Part shown: positions 1-10,076 of the stretch, piece by piece
Layout: the number at the start of each line of letters is the position of its first letter
Position numbering within the stretch: position 1 is the stretch's first letter
NCBI GenBank assembly: GCA_030426805.1
Contig: JAUHXU010000001.1
Span: forward strand, 163,501-227,500
DNA from: a bacterium
GTDB lineage: Bacteria; Planctomycetota; JAFGQW01
DNA length: 64,000 nt
Direction of reading: 5' to 3'
Notes under the pieces: model-generated
The model's input: only the letters and a program-made list of their open reading frames with translations
Databases searched by the model: none
Told to the model about the DNA's origin: nothing
Program-made: the position numbers and the translations under genes

Positions 1-700
1 TGACGCGGCGCCAGCCGTCGAGGAAGCCGATGCGCGTGAGGTGGTGGCGGAGGAACGCGTCGCCGTCTGCGTAGCGGAGCGTGAACCGGTCGTCGACGGT
101 GTGGTCGACGCGCCAGCCGGCCGCCTCGAGCATCGCGCACAACCCGGGCTCGGTCGCGCGGTGTCCCTCCTCGGCGCGGAGCGCGTCGAGCCGGTCGGGC
201 GCGCTCGCGGCCAGCTCCGCCTCGAACGCGCGGTAGAACTCGGTCATGTGGCCCTGGACGTTCGTCGTCAACGCGAGTCGCGCGCCCGGTCTCGCGACCC
301 GCGCACATTCGACGAGCGCGGCCGGTGCGTTCGCGAAGTTGTTCACGCCGACGTTCGACACGATCACGTCGAAGACGCCGTCCGCGAACGGCAACCCCGC
401 CCCGTCGCCGCGCACGAGCCCCACGTCGAGGCCGTGCACGTCGCGCTTGCACGCCGCACGCCGGAGCCCCGCGTCCCACACGTCCACCCCCACCCACGTC
501 GACGACACCCCGTGCATCTCGGCGAGTTCGAGCAGCGGAAAGCCACACCCGCACCCCACGTCGAGCCCCCGCACGCCGGGCGCGAGCGCGATCCGATCGA
601 GCAGCATCGCCCCGAACCGCGCCGACCACACCGACGCCTCGTCGATCGCCGCCGCGTGCGCGGGATCGGCCGGGTTGAACACGGGGTCGCCGGGATGCAT
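1..700 (-). CDS. class I SAM-dependent methyltransferase, 3' end cut by window edge
   Basis: Reading leftward from an ATG at 700 gives at least 233 residues with no stop before the edge. A Rossmann methyltransferase is recognisable. Motif I reads GLDVGCGCGFPLLELA (about residues 44-59), an acidic residue closes the next strand in WVGVDVWDAG, and the later strand reads DGVFDVIVSNVGVNNF, the usual position of motif IV. An H..F..L..GF region near the visible end fits the substrate-binding half. The acceptor substrate cannot be told. It lies 8 bases after a 31-codon ORF on the same strand and both are divergent from ada. The methyltransferase fold is clear; substrate and total length are not. Confidence 0.8.
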   Translation of the reverse strand, partial: MHPGDPVFNPADPAHAAAIDEASVWSARFGAMLLDRIALAPGVRGLDVGCGCGFPLLELAEMHGVSSTWVGVDVWDAGLRRAACKRDVHGLDVGLVRGDGAGLPFADGVFDVIVSNVGVNNFANAPAALVECARVARPGARLALTTNVQGHMTEFYRAFEAELAASAPDRLDALRAEEGHRATEPGLCAMLEAAGWRVDHTVDDRFTLRYADGDAFLRHHLTRIGFLDGWRRV

Positions 701-708
701 CGAAATCG

Positions 709-804
709 TCAGCGTCCGGCGTCGTCGAGGACGGTGGGCAGCACGATCGTCGGCATCGGGTGGTCGGCCTCGAGGTCAGTCCAGCGATACATGGTCACGG
801 TCAT
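709..804 (-). CDS. 31-residue ORF resembling the start of a cupin protein
   Basis: A good ribosome binding site (AGGAG, 8 bases before the ATG at 804) precedes an ORF of 31 codons. The peptide begins MTVTMYRWTDLEADHPMP. This resembles the opening strand of single-domain cupins (a W..L followed by a Pro-rich turn), but translation stops before any metal-binding histidines. It may be a remnant of a deleted cupin gene, or a translated leader coupled to the methyltransferase that starts 8 bases later. I see nothing that decides between the two. The strong ribosome binding site is the main reason to list it. Confidence 0.35.
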   Translation of the reverse strand: MTVTMYRWTDLEADHPMPTIVLPTVLDDAGR

Positions 805-830
805 CGGCGGCTCCTGACGGGTTCGGACCG

Positions 831-836
831 AGTATA
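831..836 (-). promoter_or_regulatory. -10-like TATACT before the small ORF and methyltransferase
   Basis: On the minus strand a TATACT hexamer sits 26 bases before the ATG at 804, within the 11-mer GCTATACTCGG. The same 11-mer occurs before the secreted protein gene at 25076. No convincing -35 is visible, so this may be an extended or alternative promoter. Confidence 0.3.
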
Positions 837-903
837 GCCGAATCCGAATTCCGCGCTCGGTTTCCGGTAGCGGCGTCGACGCGGGGGCGCGACACTGGGC
901 GCC

Positions 904-1959
904 ATGACTACCGAATGCCTCCCCCCACCCGACGCGATGTGGGCCGCGTTCGTCGCGCGGGACGCGACGTTCGAGGGGCTCTTCGTCGCGGCCATCCGGA
1001 CGACGGGGATCTTCTGCCGACCGACGTGCGCGGCGCGGGTGCCGAAGCGCGAGAACGTCGAGTTCTTCGCCGACGCGTTCGCTGCCCGGGCCGCCGGCTA
1101 CCGCCCGTGCAAACGGTGCCGACCCGACGAAGCGGCCGGCGCGATCCCCGCGTGGCTGCAGCCCCTCGTCGCCCGCATGGACGCCGAGCCGGGGCGGCGC
1201 ATCACCGACGCCGACATCCGTGCGCTCGGCATCGAGCCGGGGCGCGTGCGACGCTGGTTCCGGACGAATCGCGGCACGACGTTTCACCGCCACGCCCGGG
1301 CGCGTCGGCTCGGCATCGCGCTGGACAAGATCCGCGACGGCGACGACCCGATGGCCGTCGCGTTCGACGTCGGCTGGGAATCGGTCAGCGCGTTTCGCGA
1401 CGCATTCGGAGCGCGGTTCGACCGCACGCCGACAGCGAGCCGTGGCGCGACGCGAGTCGTCGTGCGCCGGCTGACGACGCCGCTCGGCCCGATGATCGCC
1501 GGCGCGACCGACGACGGTGTCTGCCTGCTCGAGTTCGACGAGCGCCCTCGGGTCGATCGCCAGGTCGCTGCGCTCCTGCGGCGCCTCGACTGCGCGATCG
1601 TCCCCGGCGAGCACCCGCACGTCGACTCGCTCCGCGCCGAACTCGGCGCCTGGTTCGCGGGCGACGCGGCCCGTTTCACGACGCCACTCGTCCTCGCCGG
1701 CACGCCGTTCGAGGTCGAGGTGTGGCGCGCGCTGCAACGGATCCCCCACGGCGAGACACGGTCGTACGAGGCGATCGCACGGGCGATCGGCAGTCCCGGC
1801 GCGAGCCGCGCGGTCGGCCGCGCCAACGGCGCGAACCGGATCGCGATCGTCGTGCCGTGCCACCGCGTGGTCCGGGCCGACGGCGCGCTGGGCGGCTACG
1901 GCGGCGGCGTGTGGCGCAAGCAGCGGCTACTCGAACTGGAACGGCAACCCCGCGAGTAG
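904..1959 (+). CDS. ada: bifunctional DNA alkylation repair protein and regulator Ada
   Basis: The 351-residue length matches full-length Ada (E. coli 354). The N-terminal zinc domain has Cys38, Cys42, Cys69 and Cys72 in the motifs FCRPTCAARVPKREN and YRPCKRCRP. In E. coli Ada, Cys38 accepts methyl from phosphotriesters. An AraC-type helix-turn-helix follows (about 85-175; DVGWESVSAFRDAFGARF). The C-terminal Ogt-like domain ends with the PCHRV motif, placing the acceptor cysteine at 319 for O6-methylguanine repair. It is therefore expected to act both as suicide methyltransferase and as methylation-switched activator. It is divergent from a methyltransferase and followed 9 bases later by an unrelated secreted protein gene. 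Confidence 0.95.
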   Translation: MTTECLPPPDAMWAAFVARDATFEGLFVAAIRTTGIFCRPTCAARVPKRENVEFFADAFAARAAGYRPCKRCRPDEAAGAIPAWLQPLVARMDAEPGRRITDADIRALGIEPGRVRRWFRTNRGTTFHRHARARRLGIALDKIRDGDDPMAVAFDVGWESVSAFRDAFGARFDRTPTASRGATRVVVRRLTTPLGPMIAGATDDGVCLLEFDERPRVDRQVAALLRRLDCAIVPGEHPHVDSLRAELGAWFAGDAARFTTPLVLAGTPFEVEVWRALQRIPHGETRSYEAIARAIGSPGASRAVGRANGANRIAIVVPCHRVVRADGALGGYGGGVWRKQRLLELERQPRE

Positions 1960-1968
1960 AATGCGGGC

Positions 1969-4212
1969 ATGACCCGAACACGCCTCCGCGGGATCGTCGT
2001 CGTGATCGCCTTGGCCGCGATCGTGCGCGGCGATGTCGGCGCGCAATCCGGCGACGCCCCCCCATCGCTGCCGCGCAACGCGCTCCGTCGACTCGACGTG
2101 ATCGCGCGCGAACTCGCGAAGAAAGGGCTCGAGCGCGAAGCGACGACGACGATCGACATCCTCCGCGACGCGGGATACGACCCGAAGTCGATCGATCGAC
2201 TGGTCGCGACGTGCGCACGCGCAGCCGAGCGGGCACGCTCCCGCCCGGCCGACCGCGGCGACGTCCGACGCGTCGAAGGCGTGCTGAAGGTGCTCGCCGC
2301 GGCACTCCCGCGAGATGCTGCCGCCAACGCGACGATCGCGCGAACGATGCTCCGCCTGGACGCGACGTCGCGCCCGGCACACGAGGCGCTCGGCCACGTC
2401 GAGCACCGCGGCACATGGATCACACCCGAGCGCAAGACGATCCTCGCCCGACGCGACGCGATCCAAGACGCCGTGCACCGCGCTCGGCGGCTCGACGTCC
2501 CGCTGGTGACTCGCACGAGTCGCGCGGCACTGCTCCGCGCGATCGGCCGCGACGACGGGACGACCGTTCGCGCGGACAAGTTCGTCGCCCACGGCACGAT
2601 CTCGACCGACCGACTCACGCGCCTCGTTCGCGCCGCCCTGCGGGCGCACGCACTGTCGTCGTGGCTCCGCACCGGACAGCTCATACTGCCCGAGCACGGC
2701 ACGACGAATCAGCTCGTGGTCGTCGAGACGAACAAGGCCTACCTCGACGCCATCGACAAGCTCGTCGCCGCCGGCTGGATGACGGCCGACTACGCAGGGT
2801 CGGTCCGCGAGCACGCATCGTGCATCGTCCGCGGCTACCGGCTGACCTACCTCAGCACCCACGCACACCGCGCGGCGTTCCTGCTCTACATGCTGAGCGG
2901 CGCGTGGGAGGAGCACGCCTACGGTGGCACCGTGCAGCCGTGCCTCGTGGCAGGGCACCTGAACTGGATCTGCCTCTCGTTCCTCGGAGGCCCGTTCGCG
3001 AGGCTGCTCACCGACCCGACGGTGTCGGAGACGCCGCGCCGGTACGCGGGCGAAGAAGCGGCCGAACGCGAGGCCGCGAAGCGGATGGCCGGCGCGGGCA
3101 TCGCCGGCAGCCGTTCGTGGATGCGATACCTCGCGTCCCGCGAGGAAGATCCGTCATGGTCGCGCTCGATCGTGCCGCAGATCGGCGACGTCCAGGGCGA
3201 CGACCTGCTGAAGAGCACGTTCGTCGTCGAGTTCCTGCAAGAGCGCGGGACGCTCGTCGACCTGATGCGCGCGAGCAGCCTGAAGACGAAGGACCCGGTC
3301 GTGGTCCGCAAGCGTCTCGTCGACGCACTCGGCGAACCGCTCGCGACGTTCGAGGCGCGCTGGCGTCGTTGGCTGCTCGCCGAGGAGTCGATCGGCTTGA
3401 TGCAACGACTCGGCGGCGGTGCGACGCCCGCACCGCTCCCGGCCGACGCGACCCGGGCGCTCACCGCGGTCAACGCGATCCGCAAGCGCGCGTGGAACGA
3501 GGAGCAGTTCGGCCCGTTCGTGCCGACGACGCTCGACCGCACGCTGTCGGTCGGCGCGCTCGCCCATGCGCGCTACCTCCACCGTCACCCCGACCAGGCC
3601 GCGAAGTGGCCCGACGCCCACGAGCAATACCCGGACCGCGAGGGCTTCAGCCCGGCCGGAAGCTGGGCCGGGCTGCACTCGGTGATCGCGCCCGGTTCCG
3701 CGTCACCCGATGACGCGATCGCCGATTGGATGGGCACCTTCTACCACCGCCTGCCGCTCGTCGTGCCCGGCCTGATCAAGATCGGCTGGGGCTACGACCA
3801 CCGCATCGCGGTGCTCGACAGCGGCTCGATCACGAACCCCGATCTCTACGTGGGGCATGTGGCGTGGCCGACACCGAACGCGACCGGCGTACCGACGGCG
3901 TTCGTGCCGGAGTTGCCGAACCCGGTCCCCGGCGAAGACCAATCGGCCTGGGGGTATCCGATCACGATCCAGTTCCTCGGCGACGCCCGGCACGTGACGA
4001 TGACGCTGTCGCGCGGCAAGAAGCCCGGCGACCCGGTGGAGTGCCATTACCTGACGCCGTACGCGCCGAAGAACGTCGAGTTGGCGCCGAGCAACGCGTT
4101 CTGCCTGATCCCGAAGGCGACACTCGCGAGCAACGCGTGGTACCACGTCGTCGTGACGCCGGACGGCGTCGACGGTGGCGAGGCGATCGCCTGGTCGTTC
4201 AAGACGCGTTGA
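1969..4212 (+). CDS. secreted protein with C-terminal CAP (SCP-like) domain
   Basis: 747 residues beginning with a Sec signal peptide (hydrophobic IVVVIALAAIV, likely cleavage near VGA-QSG). The middle part (about 180-450) has helices of the kind seen in gluzincin-like DUF1570 proteins, AFLLYMLSGAWEEHA and GHLNWICLSFLGG, but I find no HExxH, so peptidase activity is doubtful. From about residue 495 a CAP domain can be read: ALTAVNAIRKRAWNEEQFG, then LSVGALAHARYLHRHP and IGWGYDHRIAVLD. A C-terminal beta-rich tail follows. CAP domains with this tail are, to my knowledge, common in planctomycete exoproteins. Function unknown; exported location is fairly certain. Confidence 0.7.
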   Translation: MTRTRLRGIVVVIALAAIVRGDVGAQSGDAPPSLPRNALRRLDVIARELAKKGLEREATTTIDILRDAGYDPKSIDRLVATCARAAERARSRPADRGDVRRVEGVLKVLAAALPRDAAANATIARTMLRLDATSRPAHEALGHVEHRGTWITPERKTILARRDAIQDAVHRARRLDVPLVTRTSRAALLRAIGRDDGTTVRADKFVAHGTISTDRLTRLVRAALRAHALSSWLRTGQLILPEHGTTNQLVVVETNKAYLDAIDKLVAAGWMTADYAGSVREHASCIVRGYRLTYLSTHAHRAAFLLYMLSGAWEEHAYGGTVQPCLVAGHLNWICLSFLGGPFARLLTDPTVSETPRRYAGEEAAEREAAKRMAGAGIAGSRSWMRYLASREEDPSWSRSIVPQIGDVQGDDLLKSTFVVEFLQERGTLVDLMRASSLKTKDPVVVRKRLVDALGEPLATFEARWRRWLLAEESIGLMQRLGGGATPAPLPADATRALTAVNAIRKRAWNEEQFGPFVPTTLDRTLSVGALAHARYLHRHPDQAAKWPDAHEQYPDREGFSPAGSWAGLHSVIAPGSASPDDAIADWMGTFYHRLPLVVPGLIKIGWGYDHRIAVLDSGSITNPDLYVGHVAWPTPNATGVPTAFVPELPNPVPGEDQSAWGYPITIQFLGDARHVTMTLSRGKKPGDPVECHYLTPYAPKNVELAPSNAFCLIPKATLASNAWYHVVVTPDGVDGGEAIAWSFKTR

Positions 4213-4224
4213 CCGGTACGTGCG

Positions 4225-4248
4225 ACGAGCCGCCCCGGGGCGGCTCGT
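4225..4248. terminator. 24-base perfect palindrome between convergent genes
   Basis: The arms ACGAGCCGCCCC and GGGGCGGCTCGT are exact reverse complements with no spacer. They can fold as a GC-rich hairpin on either strand. The palindrome lies between the end of the CAP-domain gene (4212) and the end of the ribosomal-cluster transcript (4277), so a bidirectional terminator is the natural reading, although no T-run follows. Confidence 0.5.
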
Positions 4249-4276
4249 TCGCGGTTCGGCGTGTTCGTGTCGACGG

Positions 4277-4480
4277 CTACGCGTCGGTCGTCGTCTCGTC
4301 GGGCGCTTCGTCTTCCTCGTCGCGCCCGATGTAGAAGATGAACGCGACGACGGCGAGGAACACCGCGATGTAGAGGACGAATCCGATCCAGTTCTTCGCG
4401 GACCAGTCGCCGGGGCCCTTGGGCTGAAGCGGACCGTCTTCGAGAAACGCGAAGAACAGCGGGATCCAGCTCGCGAGCAT
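4277..4480 (-). CDS. small single-span membrane protein after rplQ
   Basis: 67 residues. A predicted membrane helix (IGFVLYIAVFLAVVAFIFYI, about 32-51) is followed by a very acidic C-terminus (GRDEEDEAPDETTTDA). An N-terminal hydrophobic stretch (LASWIPLFFAFLED) may lie along the membrane. It starts 9 bases after the rplQ stop and is probably the last gene of the alpha-operon transcript. No family recognised. The location at the end of a ribosomal operon is its only functional hint. Confidence 0.65.
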   Translation of the reverse strand: MLASWIPLFFAFLEDGPLQPKGPGDWSAKNWIGFVLYIAVFLAVVAFIFYIGRDEEDEAPDETTTDA

Positions 4481-4489
4481 CGGCGTCCT

Positions 4490-4900
4490 CTACTTCTTCT
4501 TGCCGGCCTCGGCGGTCTCCGGCTCCGGCTCGGGACGACGGTCCTCCGGAAGCAACTCGAACAGCGCCATCTGCGCGTCATCGCCGACGCGACGCTTGGA
4601 GTACTTCAGGATTCGCGTGTACCCGCCGGGACGGTCCTTGTAGCGGGGGCCGATCTCGTCGAACAACTTGCGGACGACCTCGTCGTCACGCAGGATCGCG
4701 AACGCACGACGGCGGTTCGCGACCGAGTCGCGCTTGCCGAGCGTGATCAGCTTCTCCGCCTTCGGGCGATATTCCTTGGCCTTCTGGATCGTCGTCCGGA
4801 TTCGCTCGTGGCGGAAGAGGCTGTTGATCAGCGCCTTCCGGAGCGCGAGCCGGTTCGCCGTCTTGCGGCCGAACTTGCGTCCAGCATAGCGGTGGCGCAT
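4490..4900 (-). CDS. rplQ: 50S ribosomal protein L17
   Basis: 136 residues with the L17 opening [20 protein letters not shown] and the core helices [20 protein letters not shown] and [11 protein letters not shown]17 packs near the peptide exit of the large subunit. The segment [20 protein letters not shown] is the usual beta-hairpin. A charged tail rich in Glu, Pro and Lys after residue 115 is longer than in E. coli L17. It follows rpoA by 16 bases, as in most bacterial alpha operons. Confidence 0.97.
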   Translation of the reverse strand: MRHRYAGRKFGRKTANRLALRKALINSLFRHERIRTTIQKAKEYRPKAEKLITLGKRDSVANRRRAFAILRDDEVVRKLFDEIGPRYKDRPGGYTRILKYSKRRVGDDAQMALFELLPEDRRPEPEPETAEAGKKK

Positions 4901-4916
4901 CGGTCTGAACTCCTAC

Positions 4917-5930
4917 TCAGACGTCGAGCTTCTCGCGCTCGACGTAGTCCCCGACGTTCATCCCGAGCGAGAGGTCGAGGGACGTCAGCTTGTCTTGGAT
5001 CTCCCGCAGCGTCGTCTTGCCGAAATTGCGGACGCCCAGGAGTTGGTTCTCGTCGCGCACGACGAGCTCACCCACCGTACGGATGTTCTCGCTCTCGACG
5101 CAGTTGGACGCGCGAACACTCAGGTTGAGGTCGGCGATCGGCATCGCGAGCTTGCGTGCGAGCTCCGCGTCGACGCCGGTCGGCTCCACGGTCTCGACCG
5201 GGGCTTCGCCCTCGACCTCGGAGCCGGCACCGGAGTAGTGGACGAGGCAGTTGAGGTGCTTGCGCATGATCTTCGACGCCTCGATCAGCGCCAGATCCGG
5301 CGCGACCGTGCCGTCGGTCCAGATGTTGAGCAGCAGCCGGTCGTAGTTCGTCAGCTTGCCGACGCGGGTGTTCTCGACCTTGAAGTTCACCCGGCGCACC
5401 GGCGAGAAAATGCTGTCGATGTAGATCACGTCGAGCTCGGGGTCCTCCGGCTCGTTCTCGTCCGCAGTGACGTAGCCGCGGCCCTTGCGCGCTTCTGCCT
5501 CGATGCGCAGCGTCACGTCCTCGCTCAGCGTGCAGAGCTTGAGGTCGGTGTTGACCACCTGCGCCTCCGGCGGGCACAGCACGTCGGCACCCGTCACGGG
5601 GCCCTTGGTGTTCGCTTCGATCTTCAGCTTCACGGGTTGCTCGGTGTCGAGCTTCACGAGCAGTTGCTTGAAGTTGAGCACGATGTCCGAGACGTCTTCC
5701 ATCACGCCCTTGATCGAGGAGAACTCGTGCGAGACCCCTTCGATCTTCAGCGAGGTGACCGCGGACCCCTCGAGCGAACTCAGCAACACGCGACGCAGGC
5801 TGTTGCCGATCGTGTGGCCGTAGCCACGCTCGAACGGTTCGATCTCGAACTCGCCGAACTCCGGACCGTAGGTCTCCTGGTTGACCGTGACTCGGTTCGG
5901 CAGTTCCAAATTCCGCCAACGGATTCGCAT
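4917..5930 (-). CDS. rpoA: RNA polymerase alpha subunit
   Basis: 337 residues, normal for alpha. The N-terminal dimerisation domain is shown by FERGYGHTIGNSLRRVLLSS (about 30-50) and EFSSIKGVMEDVSDIVLN. The C-terminal DNA-binding domain contains LNLSVRASNCVESENI and LLGVRNFGKTTLREI. The ATG at 5930 is preferred because the family opens with a short basic strand and because AAGGAG lies 8 bases upstream; that site is itself inside a small GAAGG/CCTTC hairpin. The open frame continues upstream to 6470 but that part is not alpha-like. The gene that usually sits just before it, rpsD, is absent here. Confidence 0.98.
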   Translation of the reverse strand: MRIRWRNLELPNRVTVNQETYGPEFGEFEIEPFERGYGHTIGNSLRRVLLSSLEGSAVTSLKIEGVSHEFSSIKGVMEDVSDIVLNFKQLLVKLDTEQPVKLKIEANTKGPVTGADVLCPPEAQVVNTDLKLCTLSEDVTLRIEAEARKGRGYVTADENEPEDPELDVIYIDSIFSPVRRVNFKVENTRVGKLTNYDRLLLNIWTDGTVAPDLALIEASKIMRKHLNCLVHYSGAGSEVEGEAPVETVEPTGVDAELARKLAMPIADLNLSVRASNCVESENIRTVGELVVRDENQLLGVRNFGKTTLREIQDKLTSLDLSLGMNVGDYVEREKLDV

Positions 5931-6040
5931 TCGGAAGGCTCCTTCGGCGTTACCGTGAAATCCTGTTCTATGTTCGGCGCGGCAGCGCGCTCGTGCGGCC
6001 GCGAATGGTGGGCGCGAAGCGCCCGGCGAAGCGACGCTGC

Positions 6041-6427
6041 TTACACGCGGCGACGCTTGCTCGGCCGGCAGCCGTTGTGCGGCAGCGGCGTGACGTCTTC
6101 GATCGCACGAACCTCGAGGCCGCCGGCCTGCAGGGAGCGGATCGCGCTCTCGCGTCCGCTGCCCGGGCCCTTGACGCGCACCTCGACCTCGCGGACCCCG
6201 TACTTCTGCGCGAGTTCGGCGCAGCGCTCGGCCGCCCGCTGCGCAGCGAACGGCGTGGACTTGCGGGAGCCCTTGTAGCCGATCGTGCCGGCGGAGCTCC
6301 AGCAGAGCACCTCGCCGCTGGTGTCCGTGATCGTGATGATCGTGTTGTTGAAGGTCGCCTTGATGTGCGCGATCGCCTTCGTCACGCTGCGGCGGGCCTT
6401 CTTCTTGGTCGACTTGCCCTTGGCCAT
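6041..6427 (-). CDS. rpsK: 30S ribosomal protein S11
   Basis: 128 residues. [20 protein letters not shown] and [20 protein letters not shown] are the conserved S11 strands, and the tail ends [16 protein letters not shown], the Asn-Gly-Cys-Arg-Pro signature that in E. coli is an isoaspartate site. The protein helps shape the E-site platform with S7. It follows rpsM and is separated from rpoA by 110 bases, where rpsD would normally be. Confidence 0.98.
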   Translation of the reverse strand: MAKGKSTKKKARRSVTKAIAHIKATFNNTIITITDTSGEVLCWSSAGTIGYKGSRKSTPFAAQRAAERCAELAQKYGVREVEVRVKGPGSGRESAIRSLQAGGLEVRAIEDVTPLPHNGCRPSKRRRV

Positions 6428-6557
6428 GGTTGTCGTTCGTCCCTGTGGTTGTTCGCTGTTCGTCTCTCACTCGCGCCGGGTCGCCCCGCTCGTCGCGCGG
6501 GGGAACCAGAGCGCCGGTCGGAGAGCGCCGGTGGAGCTCCTGCCGGTCGCGTCTGGC

Positions 6558-6938
6558 TTAGTGGCCCTTGACGCTCTTCTTTCCGGCGACCGTCTTGCGC
6601 GGCCCCTTGCGGGTCCGTGCGTTCGACTGGGTCTTCTGGCCGCGCACCGGCAACCCGCGCCGATGGCGCAGCCCGCGGTAGCACGCGATCTCGCGCAGAC
6701 GCGCGACGTTCTGCTGCACGTGGCGGCGCAACTGCCCCTCGACCATGCAGGTCTTCTCGATCGTGTTCGCAAGACGGGCGATCTCGTCGTCCGTCAGGTC
6801 CTTCGCGCGCTTGTCCGGGGAGATCCCGACGTCGCGGCACAACCGTGCCGCAGTCGTGTTCCCGACCCCGTAGATGTAGGTCAGCGAAACCGCGACCTTC
6901 TTCTCTTGCGGGATATCCACGCCGACGATTCGTGGCAT
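6558..6938 (-). CDS. rpsM: 30S ribosomal protein S13
   Basis: 126 residues. The start [15 protein letters not shown], the helix [13 protein letters not shown] and the C-terminal [20 protein letters not shown] are diagnostic of S13, a subunit-bridge protein in the head of the 30S particle. The C-terminal arm that contacts P-site tRNA is present and basic ([15 protein letters not shown]). It follows the tiny rpmJ by about 120 bases in the usual order. Confidence 0.98.
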   Translation of the reverse strand: MPRIVGVDIPQEKKVAVSLTYIYGVGNTTAARLCRDVGISPDKRAKDLTDDEIARLANTIEKTCMVEGQLRRHVQQNVARLREIACYRGLRHRRGLPVRGQKTQSNARTRKGPRKTVAGKKSVKGH

Positions 6939-7060
6939 CGTATGTCGTCCTCTGTTCGCTCGCGCGCGCCGATCGGCTCGCGCGACGCGGGTTCCTGTCT
7001 ATCGTCTCGAGTCGGGCGCGCCGATCACACTCGGATGCGCACCCGGATTGCGCGCCGGGA

Positions 7061-7174
7061 TTACCCCTGCCGCTGCTTGTGACGCGGGTTCGTGCAGATC
7101 ACCCGCACGATCCCCTTGCGCCGAATGATCTTGCAGTTCTCGCACATGCGGCGCACGCTCGCGCGGACCTTCAT
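7061..7174 (-). CDS. rpmJ: 50S ribosomal protein L36, zinc-binding form
   Basis: A 37-residue ORF that opens [20 protein letters not shown] and continues with [17 protein letters not shown]. The zinc ligands Cys11, Cys14, Cys27 and His32 are all present, so this is the zinc-ribbon (C+) type. It lies between infA and rpsM, its standard place. Confidence 0.95.
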   Translation of the reverse strand: MKVRASVRRMCENCKIIRRKGIVRVICTNPRHKQRQG

Positions 7175-7214
7175 CGCTCACCTCGTGTTCACTGTCCGGA
7201 AATCGAAGATGTCG

Positions 7215-7439
7215 TCAGCTATCGCTCAGCACGATGCGTGCACGCGTCGCATCGAGCGGTGACAGTTCGACCGACACTCGCGCGCCCGGCAACAACCGCG
7301 CGAAGTTCAACTGCATCTTGCCTGACACGTGGGCCGTGACCTGTCGCCCACCGGGGATCTCGACGCGGTATGCTTGGTTCGCAAGTGCGTCGAGGATCAC
7401 TCCTTCGACAAGTCGCGGTTCGTCTTGCTCGACCGCCAT
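7215..7439 (-). CDS. infA: translation initiation factor IF-1
   Basis: 74 residues from the ATG at 7439, forming a single S1-like OB fold: VEGVILDALANQAYRVEI, HVSGKMQLNFARLLPG and VSVELSPLDATRARIV align with IF-1. The frame opens further upstream to 7514, but the shorter start gives the normal family length and has GGAAG upstream. The last residues (VLSDS) replace the usual basic RYK-type ending, which is slightly unusual. Preceded by an AT-richer stretch that may hold an internal promoter. Confidence 0.93.
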   Translation of the reverse strand: MAVEQDEPRLVEGVILDALANQAYRVEIPGGRQVTAHVSGKMQLNFARLLPGARVSVELSPLDATRARIVLSDS

Positions 7440-7490
7440 GCACGCTTCCGACGGAAATCCGACTCCCGCTTCGGGTTGACTGAAATATCT

Positions 7491-7521
7491 ATTATCCGTC
7501 CGGCGATTTTCCACCGGTTAA
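7491..7521 (-). promoter_or_regulatory. possible internal promoter before infA
   Basis: Within an otherwise GC-rich operon, the adk-infA gap contains an AT-rich patch. On the minus strand TTAACC (7516-7521) and GATAAT (7491-7496) are spaced by 19 bases, a bit long for sigma-70. It could give infA-rpmJ-rpsM-rpsK-rpoA-rplQ separate transcription. Confidence 0.3.
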
Positions 7522-7570
7522 TGTCTCGAGTCTCGATTTCGCCCACGAGGCCGACCCCACGGCCCGGTGG

Positions 7571-8229
7571 CTACCCCTCGCTCCAGCGGTCCACGATCGC
7601 CTCGATCGCGGCCGCAACGGCCTCGAGCGGCTGACTTCCGTCAACGGACTCGAGAGTCTCCTTTTCCGTGTAGTAGTCGATCAGCCCGCGGGCCTGCTCG
7701 TCGTAGACGCCGAGTCGGCGGCGCACGGTGTCGGCCTCGTCGTCGGCGCGCTGGACGACTGCCCCGCCACATGCGTCGCAGACGCCCTCGACCGTCGGCG
7801 GGGCGTAGTCGACGTGGTACGGTGTGCCGCACGCACGGCAGCCGCGCCGTCCGGCGATGCGGCTGACGACGACCTCCGGGTCGACCTTCAGGTGGATCGC
7901 GCCGGACGCCGGCGTCCCGACCTCGCCGAGCATCGCGTCCAGCGCCTCGGCCTGTGGCACGGTACGCGGAAACCCGTCGAGCACGAAGCCGGCCGCGCAG
8001 TCGGCCGCTCGGATCCGGTCGCGCACCATGCCGACGATCATGTCGTCCGGCACGAGGCGACCGGCGTCGAGGAATCGCTCCGCCTCGATGCCGATCGGCG
8101 TGCGAGCGCGCACCGCGCCGCGCAGCATGTCGCCGGTCGACAGGTGACACAGGGCACGCGACGCCGCGAGGCGCTTCGCCTGGGTTCCCTTGCCGGACCC
8201 GGGCGCGCCGAGCAGAATCACGCGGAGGC

Positions 8230-8233
<4 letters not shown>
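7571..8233 (-). CDS. adk: adenylate kinase, zinc-LID type
   Basis: 220 residues; interconverts 2 ADP with ATP and AMP. The P-loop GAPGSGKGT is at 9-17, the AMP-binding LSTGDMLRGA at 31-40 and the GFVLDGFPRT motif at 82-91. The LID carries four cysteines (132, 135, 152, 155), the zinc-binding arrangement typical of Gram-positive and some other adenylate kinases. The ATG overlaps the secY stop by four bases (ATGA), so the two genes are probably translationally coupled. The map gene often found after adk is not present. Confidence 0.97.
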
Positions 8234-9555
<1,322 letters not shown>

Positions 9556-9607
9556 GGTTCACCACTCAACGCGGGCGGCGCGAAGCCACCCTACGCGAAC
9601 TTCTGGC

Positions 9608-10075
9608 CTACGCGGACTTCTCGGATCCGTTTTCGACTTGCTTGGCCTGACCGCCGGCGGCCTCGATCTTCTGACCGGCGGACGCGCTGAAGCGATCGGC
9701 ACTCACGACCAGGCGCTTCGTCAGCTCGCCCTCGCCGAGGACCTTGAAGAGCTTGCACTCCTTGCCGCAAAGGCCCTTGGCCTTGACGAGTTCGAGCGTG
9801 ACCTCGGTGCCGTCATCGAAGGCGTTGAGGTCGCGGACGTTCACGACCGCGATCGGCTTCTTGAACCGCGCGTTCGTGAATCCCTTCTTCGGCAGGCGAC
9901 GGTAGAGCGGCATCTGGCCACCCTCGTAGAGCTTCTTGCCGCCCCAACCCGAGCGCGCACCCCAGCCCTTGTGGCCACGCCCGGACGTCTTGCCGTTGCC
10001 CGACGCGGGACCGCGACCGACGCGCTTGCGCTTGCGGCGCGCACCCACCGATGCCTTGAGTTCAGCGAGATTCAT
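9608..10075 (-). CDS. rplO: 50S ribosomal protein L15
   Basis: 155 residues. The glycine-rich N-terminus [20 protein letters not shown] and [17 protein letters not shown] are conserved L15 features that thread through 23S rRNA. The ATG at 10075 lies one base past the rpsE stop, so rpmD (L30), normally between them, is missing. The C-terminal half has the L18e-like beta domain ([18 protein letters not shown]). Confidence 0.97.
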   Translation of the reverse strand: MNLAELKASVGARRKRKRVGRGPASGNGKTSGRGHKGWGARSGWGGKKLYEGGQMPLYRRLPKKGFTNARFKKPIAVVNVRDLNAFDDGTEVTLELVKAKGLCGKECKLFKVLGEGELTKRLVVSADRFSASAGQKIEAAGGQAKQVENGSEKSA

Positions 10076-10076
10076 C

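Noticed and set aside
246..3713. 1155-codon open frame on the plus strand across ada and the CAP gene
   Set aside because: Arg/Pro-rich out-of-frame translation typical of very GC-rich DNA. The overlapping frames encode recognisable Ada and CAP proteins.
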